Shown one piece after another: positions 18,544 through 27,973 of a stretch of 64,000 nt of DNA; position 1 is the first letter of the stretch; each line of letters begins with the position of its first letter. The stretch is taken from the NCBI RefSeq assembly GCF_002208135.1, contig NZ_CP021646.1, positions 851,501 to 915,500 of the forward strand, written 5' to 3'. The notes under the pieces were generated by a model. It did no database searches and had not been told where the DNA came from. It saw only the letters and a program-made list of their open reading frames with translations. A program made the translations under genes and the position numbers. Origin of the DNA: Pseudoalteromonas piscicida (GTDB taxonomy: Bacteria; Pseudomonadota; Gammaproteobacteria; Enterobacterales; Alteromonadaceae).

Positions 18544-19008
18544 ATGAAAAAGCTGATATTTGCATTGTTGGCATCTTGTACGTTACTTGGTTGCTCTGAC
18601 AGTGAGGTTGGTGATGTATCTCTCGGTCTATTTACGCTCAAAGATATAAAATTAGACTCGATGGTTGATCCCGTTGTAACGGGTGTGACCTGCCATGTGG
18701 CGAGTGTTGAAGATAACTTGAGCTTTTCGGACCCTAGCGATAGCTCTATTTCTTGCCGTCAAACGAGTGAAATAACACCTGCAATGCTAGCGAATATAGA
18801 TAAAAGTGATTCTGGTGAAGTGGTATTTAAAAAATCAAAAAGTGTGTTTTTTAAATCAATGAAAGTGAGAAGGATCTTTGATGCAAAAAACCAAACCTTG
18901 ATGTACTTAGCTTACACCACAAAAGAAACCTCTGGTAGCTTTAAGCATAGCCTATCAACAGTGCCATTATGGGGGACTCAGGCTTACCAAAGTGGTAAAG
19001 CCAATTAA
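18544..19008 (+). CDS. creA: CreA family protein (lipoprotein form)
   Basis: A 154-residue CreA protein: DPVVTGVTCHVAS, the acidic SDSSISCRQTSEI, GEVVFKKSKSVFFKSMKV and LMYLAYTTKETSGSFKHSLSTVPL align along the length of the E. coli protein. CreA is a conserved exported protein of unknown biochemical role. Unlike E. coli CreA, which has an ordinary signal peptide, this one ends its signal in LLGC, a lipobox, so it should be lipid-anchored; Ser follows the Cys. AAGGA lies seven bases before the ATG. Confidence 0.88.
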   Translation: MKKLIFALLASCTLLGCSDSEVGDVSLGLFTLKDIKLDSMVDPVVTGVTCHVASVEDNLSFSDPSDSSISCRQTSEITPAMLANIDKSDSGEVVFKKSKSVFFKSMKVRRIFDAKNQTLMYLAYTTKETSGSFKHSLSTVPLWGTQAYQSGKAN

Positions 19009-19142
19009 CTCGATTATTGGCTAGCGCGTAAACTCATACATTTTTATAATTGCGTGTTATAAATTATTTTTTGTTTGAATTAAACCTTTTTGCGCACGAT
19101 TTCGACTAAGCTTAGTAGTGATAAGTTATAGGAGAAATCGTG

Positions 19143-19313
19143 ATGTTAAAAACACGCTTTTTAGGGAAAACGGTCAATATTGCATTTGCACTGATGACAG
19201 TATTGTTTGTTATTCTAACGTTAACAACCGATGCTCATAGCATCTCTTCTCAAGTAACACAGGCTGAGATGTTTAGCCAAGACGAGGTAACTCCTGAGTC
19301 GAAATCTAAGTAA
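19143..19313 (+). CDS. small membrane-anchored hypothetical protein, 56 residues
   Basis: A frame of 56 codons starting at ATG 19143 and ending TAA 19311-19313. AGGAG lies eight bases before the ATG, a strong site. The product has a basic N-terminus (MLKTRFLGK), one hydrophobic helix (about residues 10-30, FALMTVLFVILTL) and a short polar C-terminus, the pattern of a single-pass small protein or a signal peptide with a short mature part. No family recognised. It lies between creA and a hypothetical gene and might be exported. Confidence 0.6.
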   Translation: MLKTRFLGKTVNIAFALMTVLFVILTLTTDAHSISSQVTQAEMFSQDEVTPESKSK

Positions 19314-19719
19314 GTTTGGGCCGTGATTTATCTTGTTTTGCTGATTAGTTCGATTCGAAACGACGAAAATACAATATAGATATAGCATTCGGCTCAGTCC
19401 CTGTATCTCATGTTGTTCAGTGTATAAATTTGCATGACGTTTTTATGACATATACTCATGCTCTTCCCACGCTCTGTATAACGTATTAACTCTAAACCGC
19501 CATTCCTGACTCATCTCATTAATAGTCTTAACTTGGCTGTCGCCAAAATTGTAATTAATTTGTTGCGTTCTCCTCAGTCTGCATTAGCTTTAATTAGGGA
19601 CTAAGAAAACAGCGCAGTTTGCAATCGGATATTTGCAAGTTTCTGTTTTAAAAAACACGAATTTTAGCTAGTGATCTCTACACTCACTTGACTAAAACGC
19701 TCACAAACAAGGAAGAAAT
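19314..19719. other. intergenic region, no gene seen
   Basis: 406 bp. A short TTGGC-TGTC-GCCAA hairpin lies near 19531-19545, followed by an AT-rich stretch. The promoter of the 19720 gene must lie toward the right end. No frame with a ribosome-binding site was found on either strand. Confidence 0.5.
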
Positions 19720-20406
19720 ATGGCACGCCAATTCGATAACTTTTATAGTCATGAGGCAATTAGCTTTAGTGATTTTGTTAATTGTGTTTCTAGCTTATAT
19801 ACTGGCCCTGATTGCTTGGATAACAGTACCTTAAGACTGCTTGCTGAAATGTTGTATCGGCTATCGCAAAACAAGCAATTTCTCGCGACACAAGTTGCGG
19901 GCAGCAGTAACTACCAACATCATGCCCGAGGGATGTTGGACAATGATGATCTATATGTTCTTTATGAAAATAAACGACCATTTTTTAAAGTATGTGCGCA
20001 GATTTGGCATCCAACGCCAAAGCGAGGAACTCAGCGTTGTTTTATTCCGCAAGTGCGGGACTACAATTTTACCGCATTGACGACCTGTTATTTTGGTCCC
20101 GGTTGTGGCAGCAAGCTCTACCAATATGAATATAGGAAGGACTTACAGCAAGGCGATCATTGTGATTTGCAGTTTGGGCAGTTTTATCAATATACCCATG
20201 AATCTGTGCTTTTTACAGAAGCGTCAAGAGACGTGATAGCCCAAGCTTTACCTAAAAGTTTGAGTATCACCATCAGCTTACAGTTAGAGCAAAGTTCGCA
20301 CGCTTGCTTTGTGTTTGACAAGTCATCTGGTCGCGTGCAGCAAGTTATTGCTGATTGTGCATTTGGCCATAACGAAATACCGGAACCTCTGTTGCTTGAA
20401 GATTAA
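19720..20406 (+). CDS. hypothetical protein, 228 residues (cupin-like beta fold suspected)
   Basis: I do not recognise a named family. The 228-residue protein has no signal peptide or membrane helix. Residues about 85-210 alternate short strands with Gly/Pro turns (LTTCYFGPGCGSKLYQYEY, DLQFGQFYQYTH, SLSITISLQLEQ), a pattern seen in cupin-like and double-stranded beta-helix proteins, but no clear His-x-Asp metal triad can be assigned. Seven Cys residues are present, an unusual number for a cytoplasmic protein of this size. AAGGAAG lies six bases before the ATG. Monocistronic as far as can be seen. Confidence 0.7.
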   Translation: MARQFDNFYSHEAISFSDFVNCVSSLYTGPDCLDNSTLRLLAEMLYRLSQNKQFLATQVAGSSNYQHHARGMLDNDDLYVLYENKRPFFKVCAQIWHPTPKRGTQRCFIPQVRDYNFTALTTCYFGPGCGSKLYQYEYRKDLQQGDHCDLQFGQFYQYTHESVLFTEASRDVIAQALPKSLSITISLQLEQSSHACFVFDKSSGRVQQVIADCAFGHNEIPEPLLLED

Positions 20407-20675
20407 GCACTCTATTTCAGATTATTGGTTAGTTCAGTTGCAAAGAAAGTAACTTATTTTGCAGGATTCTATCTTTTATAGCTGTAACAAAAGCGCAAAT
20501 ATGTTACTTGTAGTTGCATCTATGAGAATAGCGTGAGCACTTTATTACAGTCTCATTTCTGAATAAAGTGCTTATACCCATTTGCTTCCTCAAATTGGTA
20601 TGACTATTCCATCGCCAGTCTGATCTGCACTGGTATTTTTAGCTTTGACAACAACCCTAATGGAGCGGCGTAATA

Positions 20676-22544
20676 ATGAACAAAATAAGCTTGATAGCAC
20701 TCTCTGTTGTGCTAGGTTTGAGCGGATGTGCTCAAGACAAGCCTGCAACAGAGACTGCATCTGTTGCTAAAACCACTGAATCAACTCTCTCTCGTGCAGA
20801 AATCGACAAAGCCGTAGAACAATACACCAAGCAGTTTATTAACCACGAACCCGCGCTTGCCACTTCGCTCAAATTATCAAGCAGTGAATATGGTCACTAT
20901 GCAAATAGACTGCCGGATTACTCGGTTGTTGGTATGCAGGCGTTACAGGTGGATATGAACGCAGCCGCTGATAAATTAAAACAATTACAATCGAGAGTGG
21001 CGAACCCTGATGACCTATTACACCTTAAAGTCAATGAAGTAATTGCACGTTATTATGCTGGCGATAAAGGATTCTCAGCAGGTTATATTGATACTTGGGG
21101 CGGACACCTGCCATACATTGTCAATCAATTGTCAGGCCCATTGCTTGATATTCCGAATGTGCTAAAAGACCAACATGGAATAGAGAGCGAGCAAGATGCA
21201 AAAGACTATGTTGCGCGCCTTAACGCCTTTGTTGAAGTGACGAAGCAAGTTGCAAGCAAGGTAAAAGCGGATGCCAATAAAGGTGTAATTTTACCAAAAG
21301 TTTTATTTCCAAACACGTTAGGTTATTTAGATAACTTCACGGCGCCAAGTGGTGCAGAACACCCTTTGGTTACATCGTTTGAAGATAAACTTGCGAATCT
21401 TGATGGTATTACGGATAAAGCCGCTGCTGACTATGTTGCGCAGGCAACACAAATTGTTGAGCAAAAGCTTTATCCTGAATTTAAAAATGTCTCTGCGATT
21501 ATGCACGCTCTAGAGAGTAAAGCGCCTGAAAATGTCGGTATTTGGGCCCAACCAAATGGTGAAGCATTCTACCAGCATGAGATCACTTATTTGGCGGATT
21601 CTGATATGAGTGCGGAAGAGATCCACCAAATTGGTCTTGCTGAGGTGGAGCGTATTTCAAAGCGTATGGACGAAATCCTCAAGCAAAATGGCTATTCACA
21701 AGGCACCGTTGGTGACCGGATGAAGCAGCTTAATGAAGAGTCGAGATTTTTATATGCGGATTCTGATGAGGGTCGTGAAGCGTTATTATCATTCTTGCGT
21801 GGTGAAATAGAGACTATTTTACAAAAAGCGCCAGATTATTTTTCTACTATTCCACCGCAACCTGTTGAAGTTAAGCGTATACCAAAAGCAGTGGAAGCAG
21901 GTGCGCCGGGTGGTTACTATAATGGCCCATCGCTTGACGGCAGTCGTCCTGGGGTATTTTCAATCAACCTAAAAGACATGAAAGCAGTACCAAGCTTTGG
22001 GATGAAAACCTTGACGTATCATGAGGCGGTCCCTGGTCACCACTTCCAAATTGCGCTTAATATGTTGCAAACAGAAATCGGTTTGATGCGTCAAAATGCC
22101 TCATTTAATGGTTATGTTGAGGGCTGGGCGCTGTACTCTGAGTTACTGGCTTACGAAATGGGGATGTATAAGGACGACCCATTTGGAGACTTAGGTCGTC
22201 TGCAAGCTGAAGCATATCGTGCGGCTCGACTGGTAGTTGATACAGGCCTGCACTATAAAAAGTGGACACGCGATCAAGCGATCACGTATTTTGCTGATGC
22301 AACAGGTACGGCGATGAGTGATGTGGTATCTGCTATCGACCGTTATATCGCTTGGCCAGGACAGGCACTTGGCTATAAGTTAGGTATGCTCAAATTGGTT
22401 GAACTTAGAGAGCATGCTAAGCAGCAGCTAGGTGATAAGTTTGATATTAAAGCATTCCACGACGTGGTGTTGCTAAAAGGCGCAAGGCCAATGGCGCTTG
22501 TTGAAGAAGATATCAAGACTTGGATTAATTCTCTGAAGTCGTAA
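20676..22544 (+). CDS. DUF885 family peptidase-like lipoprotein
   Basis: A 622-residue exported lipoprotein, signal ending LSGC. The protein belongs to the DUF885 family, an M3-like all-helical metallopeptidase fold. The zinc motif is HEAVPGHH (in LTYHEAVPGHHFQIALN), with the downstream Glu in YVEGWALYSELLAYEMG. GGYYNGPSLDGSRPGVF just before the motif is also conserved in the family. It probably trims peptides in the periplasm; substrates are not established. GGAG lies about ten bases before the ATG. A GC-rich hairpin follows the stop codon. Confidence 0.88.
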   Translation: MNKISLIALSVVLGLSGCAQDKPATETASVAKTTESTLSRAEIDKAVEQYTKQFINHEPALATSLKLSSSEYGHYANRLPDYSVVGMQALQVDMNAAADKLKQLQSRVANPDDLLHLKVNEVIARYYAGDKGFSAGYIDTWGGHLPYIVNQLSGPLLDIPNVLKDQHGIESEQDAKDYVARLNAFVEVTKQVASKVKADANKGVILPKVLFPNTLGYLDNFTAPSGAEHPLVTSFEDKLANLDGITDKAAADYVAQATQIVEQKLYPEFKNVSAIMHALESKAPENVGIWAQPNGEAFYQHEITYLADSDMSAEEIHQIGLAEVERISKRMDEILKQNGYSQGTVGDRMKQLNEESRFLYADSDEGREALLSFLRGEIETILQKAPDYFSTIPPQPVEVKRIPKAVEAGAPGGYYNGPSLDGSRPGVFSINLKDMKAVPSFGMKTLTYHEAVPGHHFQIALNMLQTEIGLMRQNASFNGYVEGWALYSELLAYEMGMYKDDPFGDLGRLQAEAYRAARLVVDTGLHYKKWTRDQAITYFADATGTAMSDVVSAIDRYIAWPGQALGYKLGMLKLVELREHAKQQLGDKFDIKAFHDVVLLKGARPMALVEEDIKTWINSLKS

Positions 22545-22556
22545 ATACACGTTTCG

Positions 22557-22589
22557 GCTTGAGGTCAGTGAGCGATCCTGACTTCAAGC
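22557..22589. terminator. convergent-gene hairpin after DUF885 gene
   Basis: GCTTGAGGTCAG (22557-22568) pairs with CTGACTTCAAGC (22578-22589) with one G-T pair, loop nine bases. It lies between two convergent genes. No T-tract follows on either strand, so it is a probable but atypical transcript end. Confidence 0.45.
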
Positions 22590-22652
22590 TGAAGCTATCT
22601 ACAAACCCCTATTTATAGCACTCGTACACACTTACCGTACTTAAATTCACTA

Positions 22653-23714
22653 TCATAATTTGCAATTCGGCTTTGCCACGGCATTTTCAATAATTTCTTT
22701 GCTGCGATGTATATCTTCCTTTTTCAGCTCAAGTCCCGCTTCTTCTTCATTTTTGACGGGCTGATAAGCGAGTTTTGCATAGAGCGCAAAGTGATCAGAC
22801 CCTATGTTGGCGAGCCGTTTAATATCGACTACCGTGAAATGGTGACTCGAAAACATATGGTCCAGCGGCCATCGAGCAAACGGGTACTGTGCATGAAAAG
22901 TGTTAAACATGCCTCGGCCAACTCTAGGATCAAGAAGCCCGCTTATTTTCCTAAATAATCTCGTAGTTGGAGACCAAGCAACATCATTAAGATCGCCAGT
23001 AACAATAGTTGGCAAAGGCTCATTTATGACGCGTTTGGCTACAACGACGAGTTCTGCATCTCGCTCAATGGCTGTTTCGTTCTCAGTGGGGCTTGGCGGT
23101 GCCGGGTGCAAAAAATGTGTTTGGATCATGAGATGGGGAGCGAGCTTGAGTTTCGCATGTATCGAAGGCACGCCTTCTTCAACAATATACTCACATTCTG
23201 CCTCATCTAGCGGGTAGCGAGAATAAACGTGCATGCCATATAAATTAGATTGTGGGCATTTTACACTGTAGGGCAGCATGTCTAGCAATGAGTCTAATTG
23301 TTGCTCCCATAGCTCATCACTTTCTAACGTGACTAAAATATCAGGTTGATGTGTCCGAACTTGCTCCAATAACAGATTAAACTGTCGATTGGTTTGCAGA
23401 ACATTGGCGGTGATCAAACTGATTGTGTGAGTACTGGTTGTCGCTTTTTTTACCTCTACCGGCCAAAGTGGGGTGTAGGGTAAAATCCACCAAAGCTGAA
23501 AACATAAACAACCCAATAGAGAAACGACAGCTATGGCGGCTACGCTTTGAAGATGAAGATAAAAAGTGGACAGCAGTAGCGTAAATGCGGTAATAACAGC
23601 GAGCTGAAGCCGCGGGAACTCCATCGCTCTAACACTCCAGTGTTGATGCTTAGCAAGTGGTAATAACGTGGCTAGCAGGATAAAACCACACAGCGCGACG
23701 ATAACCCAAGTCAT
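22653..23714 (-). CDS. membrane-anchored endonuclease/exonuclease/phosphatase family protein
   Basis: A 353-residue protein. Residues 1-90 hold three hydrophobic segments; residues about 95-330 form an EEP domain facing the periplasm. Metal and catalytic motifs are ITANVLQTNR, the Glu in LVTLESDELWE, VTGDLNDVAWSP and the terminal NIGSDHFALYA. This layout resembles YafD-like membrane EEP proteins. Substrates could be nucleic acid or phosphoester lipids and cannot be told apart here. It is divided from the upstream M35 gene by a strong hairpin, so it is likely transcribed separately. Confidence 0.85.
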   Translation of the reverse strand: MTWVIVALCGFILLATLLPLAKHQHWSVRAMEFPRLQLAVITAFTLLLSTFYLHLQSVAAIAVVSLLGCLCFQLWWILPYTPLWPVEVKKATTSTHTISLITANVLQTNRQFNLLLEQVRTHQPDILVTLESDELWEQQLDSLLDMLPYSVKCPQSNLYGMHVYSRYPLDEAECEYIVEEGVPSIHAKLKLAPHLMIQTHFLHPAPPSPTENETAIERDAELVVVAKRVINEPLPTIVTGDLNDVAWSPTTRLFRKISGLLDPRVGRGMFNTFHAQYPFARWPLDHMFSSHHFTVVDIKRLANIGSDHFALYAKLAYQPVKNEEEAGLELKKEDIHRSKEIIENAVAKPNCKL

Positions 23715-23780
23715 GAAATTCCTCAGAAAATAGATGAATTTAGAAAGTATATTTCATGTTAGCTGAAATCGCTGTGAATA

Positions 23781-23814
23781 GTATCGGGTTTAGACAGTTG
23801 TCTAAACCCGATAC
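23781..23814 (-). terminator. 15-bp perfect hairpin after the M35 protease gene
   Basis: GTATCGGGTTTAGAC (23781-23795), loop AGTT, GTCTAAACCCGATAC (23800-23814): a perfect 15-bp stem 17 bp past the M35 stop codon. A T-tract is missing, but the stem is the strongest in this region and also lies just ahead of the EEP gene start on the opposite side. Confidence 0.6.
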
Positions 23815-23831
23815 TTGTTCAGGGGGATATC

Positions 23832-24944
23832 TTAGTTTTGGTACGGTGTGTTTTCTGCAAAGTATTCATGGCTGTCAGCATTTTGAATCGCTTGACTCGG
23901 GTTTGAGATTGCTAAGTTTTTCGCACCAGATTGACCGTAAACGATGTCATCCGTACCAGCAACAGCATTAAAGTGACTTAGCTCATGAACAATCGTGCCT
24001 GCTCGTGAATCCGTACCTAGCTCATTTGCGCTCCAAAATGCGCGACAAAGGTATACTTTGTATGGTTGATTCGGATATACATAGGCAAAGTATGATTTGT
24101 TACAACTACAGTCAAAAGTGAGATCTTGGTTGTCGATTGCATCATTGATTGCGTTGAAGTTAGATTTCACGGTTGCATAGCGGCTGCTTGTCGCTGCGCC
24201 AAACCAAGTTTGATAACGGGTAGACGGATTGCTTGCTGAGTGGCTATTTAGGTAAGCAACGGAGTTATTCGTAATTTGGTCCGCAGCATTAAGCGCCGAC
24301 AAAATACTGTTTTTTTCGCTGTTACTACAACGTCCTGTAAAACAAGTGCCATCAGTACAGTCAGCCGCACCTGCTGTTGGCTTTGCACTGACCTGAACAT
24401 TGCCCTTCGTCATTGCCACGCCTTCAATCCATAGGTTTACCGAATTTGAGCTGAGTTCTGCTACATCGGCACGCATCATCGATTGCTGACCCATCGTTCT
24501 TGTAGTCATGCTCGGGATTTCATTTTTACCGAAAAGATCAAATGACTCAACATCATAACTAATTTCGTAGTTGCCTGGCTGGCTAAGATCATAAAGGCCT
24601 GAAAGCTCAAATGATTTTGTGAGTGTTTCGCCAGACTTTAACTTGATAAAGTCAGCTTCAGTAGGAGCCGGGCGCTTGTAGTGAGGACCAAAGAAATTAA
24701 CTTCTTTACCGTCACGCGTAATTTTGAAAATATGCTCTTCTTCAAGGTCTGTATACCAGCTTAAGATTTTCTGATTACCTTTGCCCTGATTGGTGATGTT
24801 TAGCGTCGCAATAACATCGCCATTGCTTTTTGTGTCGACATCAACGCTTACTGCTAGGTTTTTATTCATAGCTTGAGCATTAAGGGATGCGGTTACGGCT
24901 GCTGCGAGTAACCCGGTAGATAGTGTGCGTGATAGTAGCTTCAT
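23832..24944 (-). CDS. secreted M35 family (deuterolysin-type) metallo-endopeptidase
   Basis: A 370-residue exported zinc protease. The signal peptide ends near residue 25 (NAQA). Residues about 28-190 form a beta-rich propeptide-like domain, likely the inhibitory pro-region. Residues 195-370 are the catalytic domain, with the zinc motif HELSH at 320-324 and the aspzincin third-ligand motif GTDD at 330-333, as in peptidyl-Lys metalloendopeptidases. Cys residues cluster at 196-206 and 279-300, fitting disulphides in a secreted enzyme. AGGAAG lies upstream of the ATG. A long AT-rich region precedes it and may hold regulatory sites. Confidence 0.9.
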   Translation of the reverse strand: MKLLSRTLSTGLLAAAVTASLNAQAMNKNLAVSVDVDTKSNGDVIATLNITNQGKGNQKILSWYTDLEEEHIFKITRDGKEVNFFGPHYKRPAPTEADFIKLKSGETLTKSFELSGLYDLSQPGNYEISYDVESFDLFGKNEIPSMTTRTMGQQSMMRADVAELSSNSVNLWIEGVAMTKGNVQVSAKPTAGAADCTDGTCFTGRCSNSEKNSILSALNAADQITNNSVAYLNSHSASNPSTRYQTWFGAATSSRYATVKSNFNAINDAIDNQDLTFDCSCNKSYFAYVYPNQPYKVYLCRAFWSANELGTDSRAGTIVHELSHFNAVAGTDDIVYGQSGAKNLAISNPSQAIQNADSHEYFAENTPYQN

Positions 24945-25331
24945 TATTTCTTCCTGTTGAGGTTGCTACAGTCTTTTGGCTGGTAGGTACAAAACCAGTT
25001 GCAAGGACTGAGTTTACTTGTTGTCATTTATTTATTTTTAAATGTGAATTCAATCTTCACTTTTAATTAACAATAATATATTCGATGTTTCAAGCATAAT
25101 TTTCACAACAGAGCTTAAAAATTTACATTAAAAAATTACTAATAATTTCAAATAACTGTAATGTTATTGAAAAGTATGGATAAATTTAATACAAAACTTG
25201 AGAGAGGGTAGTTGTGAATTTATTGTTTCATTCACATTGGTTTACATTGAGGTGTTTGAAATGGTATTCCAACCGAAGTTGGAGTGGCACTGACGTTGTC
25301 TAGCAAGCTGTTTTCAGTGCCGAACTGCGGA
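24945..25331. other. AT-rich region upstream of the M35 gene
   Basis: 387 bp between nfsB and the M35 gene. The left 250 bp are very AT-rich and probably carry the M35 promoter; a TGTGAATTCAATCTTCAC imperfect dyad lies at about 25041-25058, CRP-like but with wrong spacing. A GGCACTG/CAGTGCC pair (25286-25292, 25315-25321) lies just beyond the nfsB stop codon. No coding frame is supported. Confidence 0.45.
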
Positions 25332-25991
25332 TTAGATTTCGCTAATGATATCGTCGATAGCAAGGCGAGATTTAGGTAATTTAGCATTAAAATCACCTTC
25401 GTCTCGATAGCCCAACGCGACAATAGCAAGAGCATCAAAACCTTGCTCAGTTAACCCAAGCTCATTGCTGAGGATACCAGCATCAAAACCCTCAATGGGC
25501 ACAGAGTCTATACCGAGTAGTGCTGTGCTTAGCAAAAATTGCCCAAGATTTAAGTAAACTTGTTTGCCAGTCCATGCTTTGATTGCTTCATCGCTGGTTT
25601 GATTTAAGCCGACAAAATAGCGACGGCCATTATTCATTTGTGCTTCTACTTCAGAGCCTTTTTCAAATCGACCATCGGCACTTTCTTTGGCTAGCACTTT
25701 ATCTAAATGTGCATCATCTATATTTTGTTTTGCAGCAAATACAACAACATGTGACGCATTTAGTACTTTGGCTTCATTGAATTTGTAATTCTCTTGTGTG
25801 CTTTTAGCCACTTGAGTTTTGCCAGCCTCAGTACTTGCGATGACAAAATGCCATGGCTGAACGTTGGTACTAGACGGGCTTAGTCTTAGCGCTTGCTTGA
25901 GTAGGTCAATATCTGAATCACTAATTTTTTTATTAGGATCAAAGGATTTTGTGGAATAACGGTTATTAATTGCATCGCGTAACGTGTACAT
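25332..25991 (-). CDS. nfsB: oxygen-insensitive NAD(P)H nitroreductase NfsB
   Basis: A 219-residue FMN enzyme aligning over its length with E. coli NfsB: RYSTKSFDPNKK and LSPSSTNVQPWHFVIAST near the N-terminus, ASHVVVFAAK in the middle, KQVYLNLGQFLLSTALLGID, VPIEGFDAG and a final LPKSRLAIDDI. It reduces nitroaromatics, quinones and flavins by two-electron steps as a cytoplasmic homodimer. It is divergent from a LysR gene with a 96-bp spacer, suggesting inducible control by that regulator. Confidence 0.93.
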   Translation of the reverse strand: MYTLRDAINNRYSTKSFDPNKKISDSDIDLLKQALRLSPSSTNVQPWHFVIASTEAGKTQVAKSTQENYKFNEAKVLNASHVVVFAAKQNIDDAHLDKVLAKESADGRFEKGSEVEAQMNNGRRYFVGLNQTSDEAIKAWTGKQVYLNLGQFLLSTALLGIDSVPIEGFDAGILSNELGLTEQGFDALAIVALGYRDEGDFNAKLPKSRLAIDDIISEI

Positions 25992-26087
25992 ATCAGACTC
26001 CTAAAATTGCTTTAAAGACATAATATGGATTTACATAATCAATAAAAAGATGATAATGAGCTAAATAGTTTCAAAAATTTTTTGAAA

Positions 26088-26999
26088 ATGAATACGCAAG
26101 ATTTAATCGTCGTGATGAAAACGGCTAAACTTGGCAATATTAGTGCGGCGGCTGCGCAGTTAGACATGCAGGTTGCCACGGCGAGCGCTGCAATAAAACG
26201 GGTGGAAAAGCAACTTGGTTTTCAACTCTTTGTGCGTTCTACACGTAGCTTAAGGCTATCCAAGCAAGGTGAAACTTACTTGCCAATTTGCGAGCAGGCA
26301 CTGGCATTATTGGATGATGGCAAAAAGCAGGTGCTCGACAACGATAACGAAATTTACGGCGAGCTAAGGTTAACTGCACCGTCAGATTTTGGCCGAAATA
26401 TTCTCCTTCCTTGGCTAGACGAATTACTTGATGAATACCCCAAACTTGCCCTGAAGCTTATTCTTAATGATCACAATCTCGACTTTTATCGTGACGGTGT
26501 TGATATCGCGCTGCGCTATGGTGCGCCTGAAGACAGTAGCTTCTACGGCTTTAAAATTTGTGATGTGCCATTGCTGCTTTGTGCCTCTACGGAATATCTC
26601 GAAAAACAAGGCACACCAAAGGATCATAATGAATTGAGCGAGCACCAAGGGCTGTTCTTTTTGATCAGAGGCAGTAAGTTTGATACGTGGAAACTGACGA
26701 AAAATGAACAAACTTACAAAGTGGTGCTTAAAGGGCGTAGAACCAGTAATGATGCGGATGTGGTAAAGCGCTGGTGTGCGCAAGGAGCGGGTATTTCATT
26801 GCGCTCCGCGATAGATGTAGCAGACCAACTAGAGCAAGGCGTGGTGCAAAGTATATTAAATGACTACCGCGTTGAATGTAAGCCGCTGTGGTTGATCTGC
26901 CCGTCAAAGCAAATGATCAACCCAAGCGTGAGAGTGCTGCGCGATAAACTAAGAGTGTACTGCCAAGCGCTTGTAGAAAAGGCCGAGCGGTATAAATAA
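26088..26999 (+). CDS. LysR family transcriptional regulator
   Basis: A regulator of about 303 residues. Residues 1-60 are the winged HTH (QDLIVVMKTAKLGNISAAA, then AIKRVEKQLGFQLFVRSTRS), followed by a substrate-binding domain from about 88 (GELRLTAPSDFGRN). The group resembles DmlR/AaeR-like regulators. I place the start at the ATG at 26088; a TTG at 26082 would add two residues. It is divergent from nfsB and is its likely regulator, probably sensing a quinone, nitro compound or similar electrophile (inference). Confidence 0.88.
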   Translation: MNTQDLIVVMKTAKLGNISAAAAQLDMQVATASAAIKRVEKQLGFQLFVRSTRSLRLSKQGETYLPICEQALALLDDGKKQVLDNDNEIYGELRLTAPSDFGRNILLPWLDELLDEYPKLALKLILNDHNLDFYRDGVDIALRYGAPEDSSFYGFKICDVPLLLCASTEYLEKQGTPKDHNELSEHQGLFFLIRGSKFDTWKLTKNEQTYKVVLKGRRTSNDADVVKRWCAQGAGISLRSAIDVADQLEQGVVQSILNDYRVECKPLWLICPSKQMINPSVRVLRDKLRVYCQALVEKAERYK

Positions 27000-27003
27000 C
27001 GCA

Positions 27004-27852
27004 CTAGGGCTTGACTGAAGCTGTATTCTTAGGCTTGTCGGGTAAGTGGGTTGGATAACCAAATAGCGCCAACCATTTGCTCTTGAAAGTGTTTGCTTGT
27101 GAAAAGCAGTGGAACATATGACGCCACTGAGCAAAGTTAGCATCTAAAGGGGTCTGCTTTGGGGCTGCACCTCTTATTCCATAACAAATTGTAGTGTCTT
27201 CACGCTCCTCCACAAAAGTGCCAAAAAGCTTATCCCAAATGATCAGCACCCCGGCAAAGTTTTTATCTATATAGTCAGGATTACTGGCGTGATGGACTCT
27301 GTGGTGGGAAGGTGTATTAAAAATCCGCTCTACTATCCCTAATCGATTAACCGTTTGTGTATGGACAAAAAATTGAAAAGCCAAGTTGATTGCGACGATG
27401 GCAAATACCAAGGTCGGGGTAAATCCAAGAAGTATCATAGGCAGCCAGAACAGCCACATACCGACAATTGGGTATAGCAAGCTTTGGCGAAATGCGGTGG
27501 TAAAATTCATGTTGTTAGAACTGTGATGGACTACGTGTGCACTCCAAAGCCAGTGAATGCAATGTGATGCGCGGTGAAACCAGTAATACAAAAAATCTTG
27601 CAAGATAAACCCAAAAAGCAAAGTGAAGAGATTGAGTTCGATTGTGAATAAGGCAAATTGATGGAGCCAGTAAAAGAGCGGCATAAGCACAAGCAAAGCC
27701 AGCGCGTCGCTGCCTTGGTGGAGCAAGGCGAGTAGGGCATTGAGTATTGAGTCTCGCCAATCATAGTATTCGTGGTGCTTGATATACTCCCAAGCAACAC
27801 AAAGTAAAAAGACGGGACTGAGTGCCAGTAAAATTAGCGATACATCAATCAT
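27004..27852 (-). CDS. sterol desaturase/fatty-acid hydroxylase family protein
   Basis: A 282-residue integral membrane di-iron enzyme. Histidine clusters are HRASHCIHWLW, HVVHHSSNNMNF and SHHRVHHASNPDY, the three His boxes of the family, between four or five hydrophobic helices. Members hydroxylate or desaturate lipids, carotenoids or sterol-like substrates. I start it at the ATG at 27852, which has AAGGAG eight bases upstream; a frame reaching 27984 adds 44 residues without homology and would run into the divergent AraC gene start. The AraC-type regulator 121 bp away is the likely controller. Confidence 0.88.
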   Translation of the reverse strand: MIDVSLILLALSPVFLLCVAWEYIKHHEYYDWRDSILNALLALLHQGSDALALLVLMPLFYWLHQFALFTIELNLFTLLFGFILQDFLYYWFHRASHCIHWLWSAHVVHHSSNNMNFTTAFRQSLLYPIVGMWLFWLPMILLGFTPTLVFAIVAINLAFQFFVHTQTVNRLGIVERIFNTPSHHRVHHASNPDYIDKNFAGVLIIWDKLFGTFVEEREDTTICYGIRGAAPKQTPLDANFAQWRHMFHCFSQANTFKSKWLALFGYPTHLPDKPKNTASVKP

Positions 27853-27973
27853 ATACAGCTCCTTCTTTAGCCAAAGCTTTGGTACTTTATATGCACAAGC
27901 GTAACGGGTTAGCCGTTGACAATCCTGCCAAACTGCGCCAACAATTTGTCCAAATACGACAAAAGGAACTGCA

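Noticed and set aside
25041..25058. CRP-like dyad upstream of the M35 gene
   Set aside because: The half-sites TGTGA and TTCAC are separated by the wrong spacing for CRP.
25232..25438. 68-codon frame over the end of nfsB
   Set aside because: Antisense-frame shadow of nfsB; low-complexity hydrophobic residues and no site.
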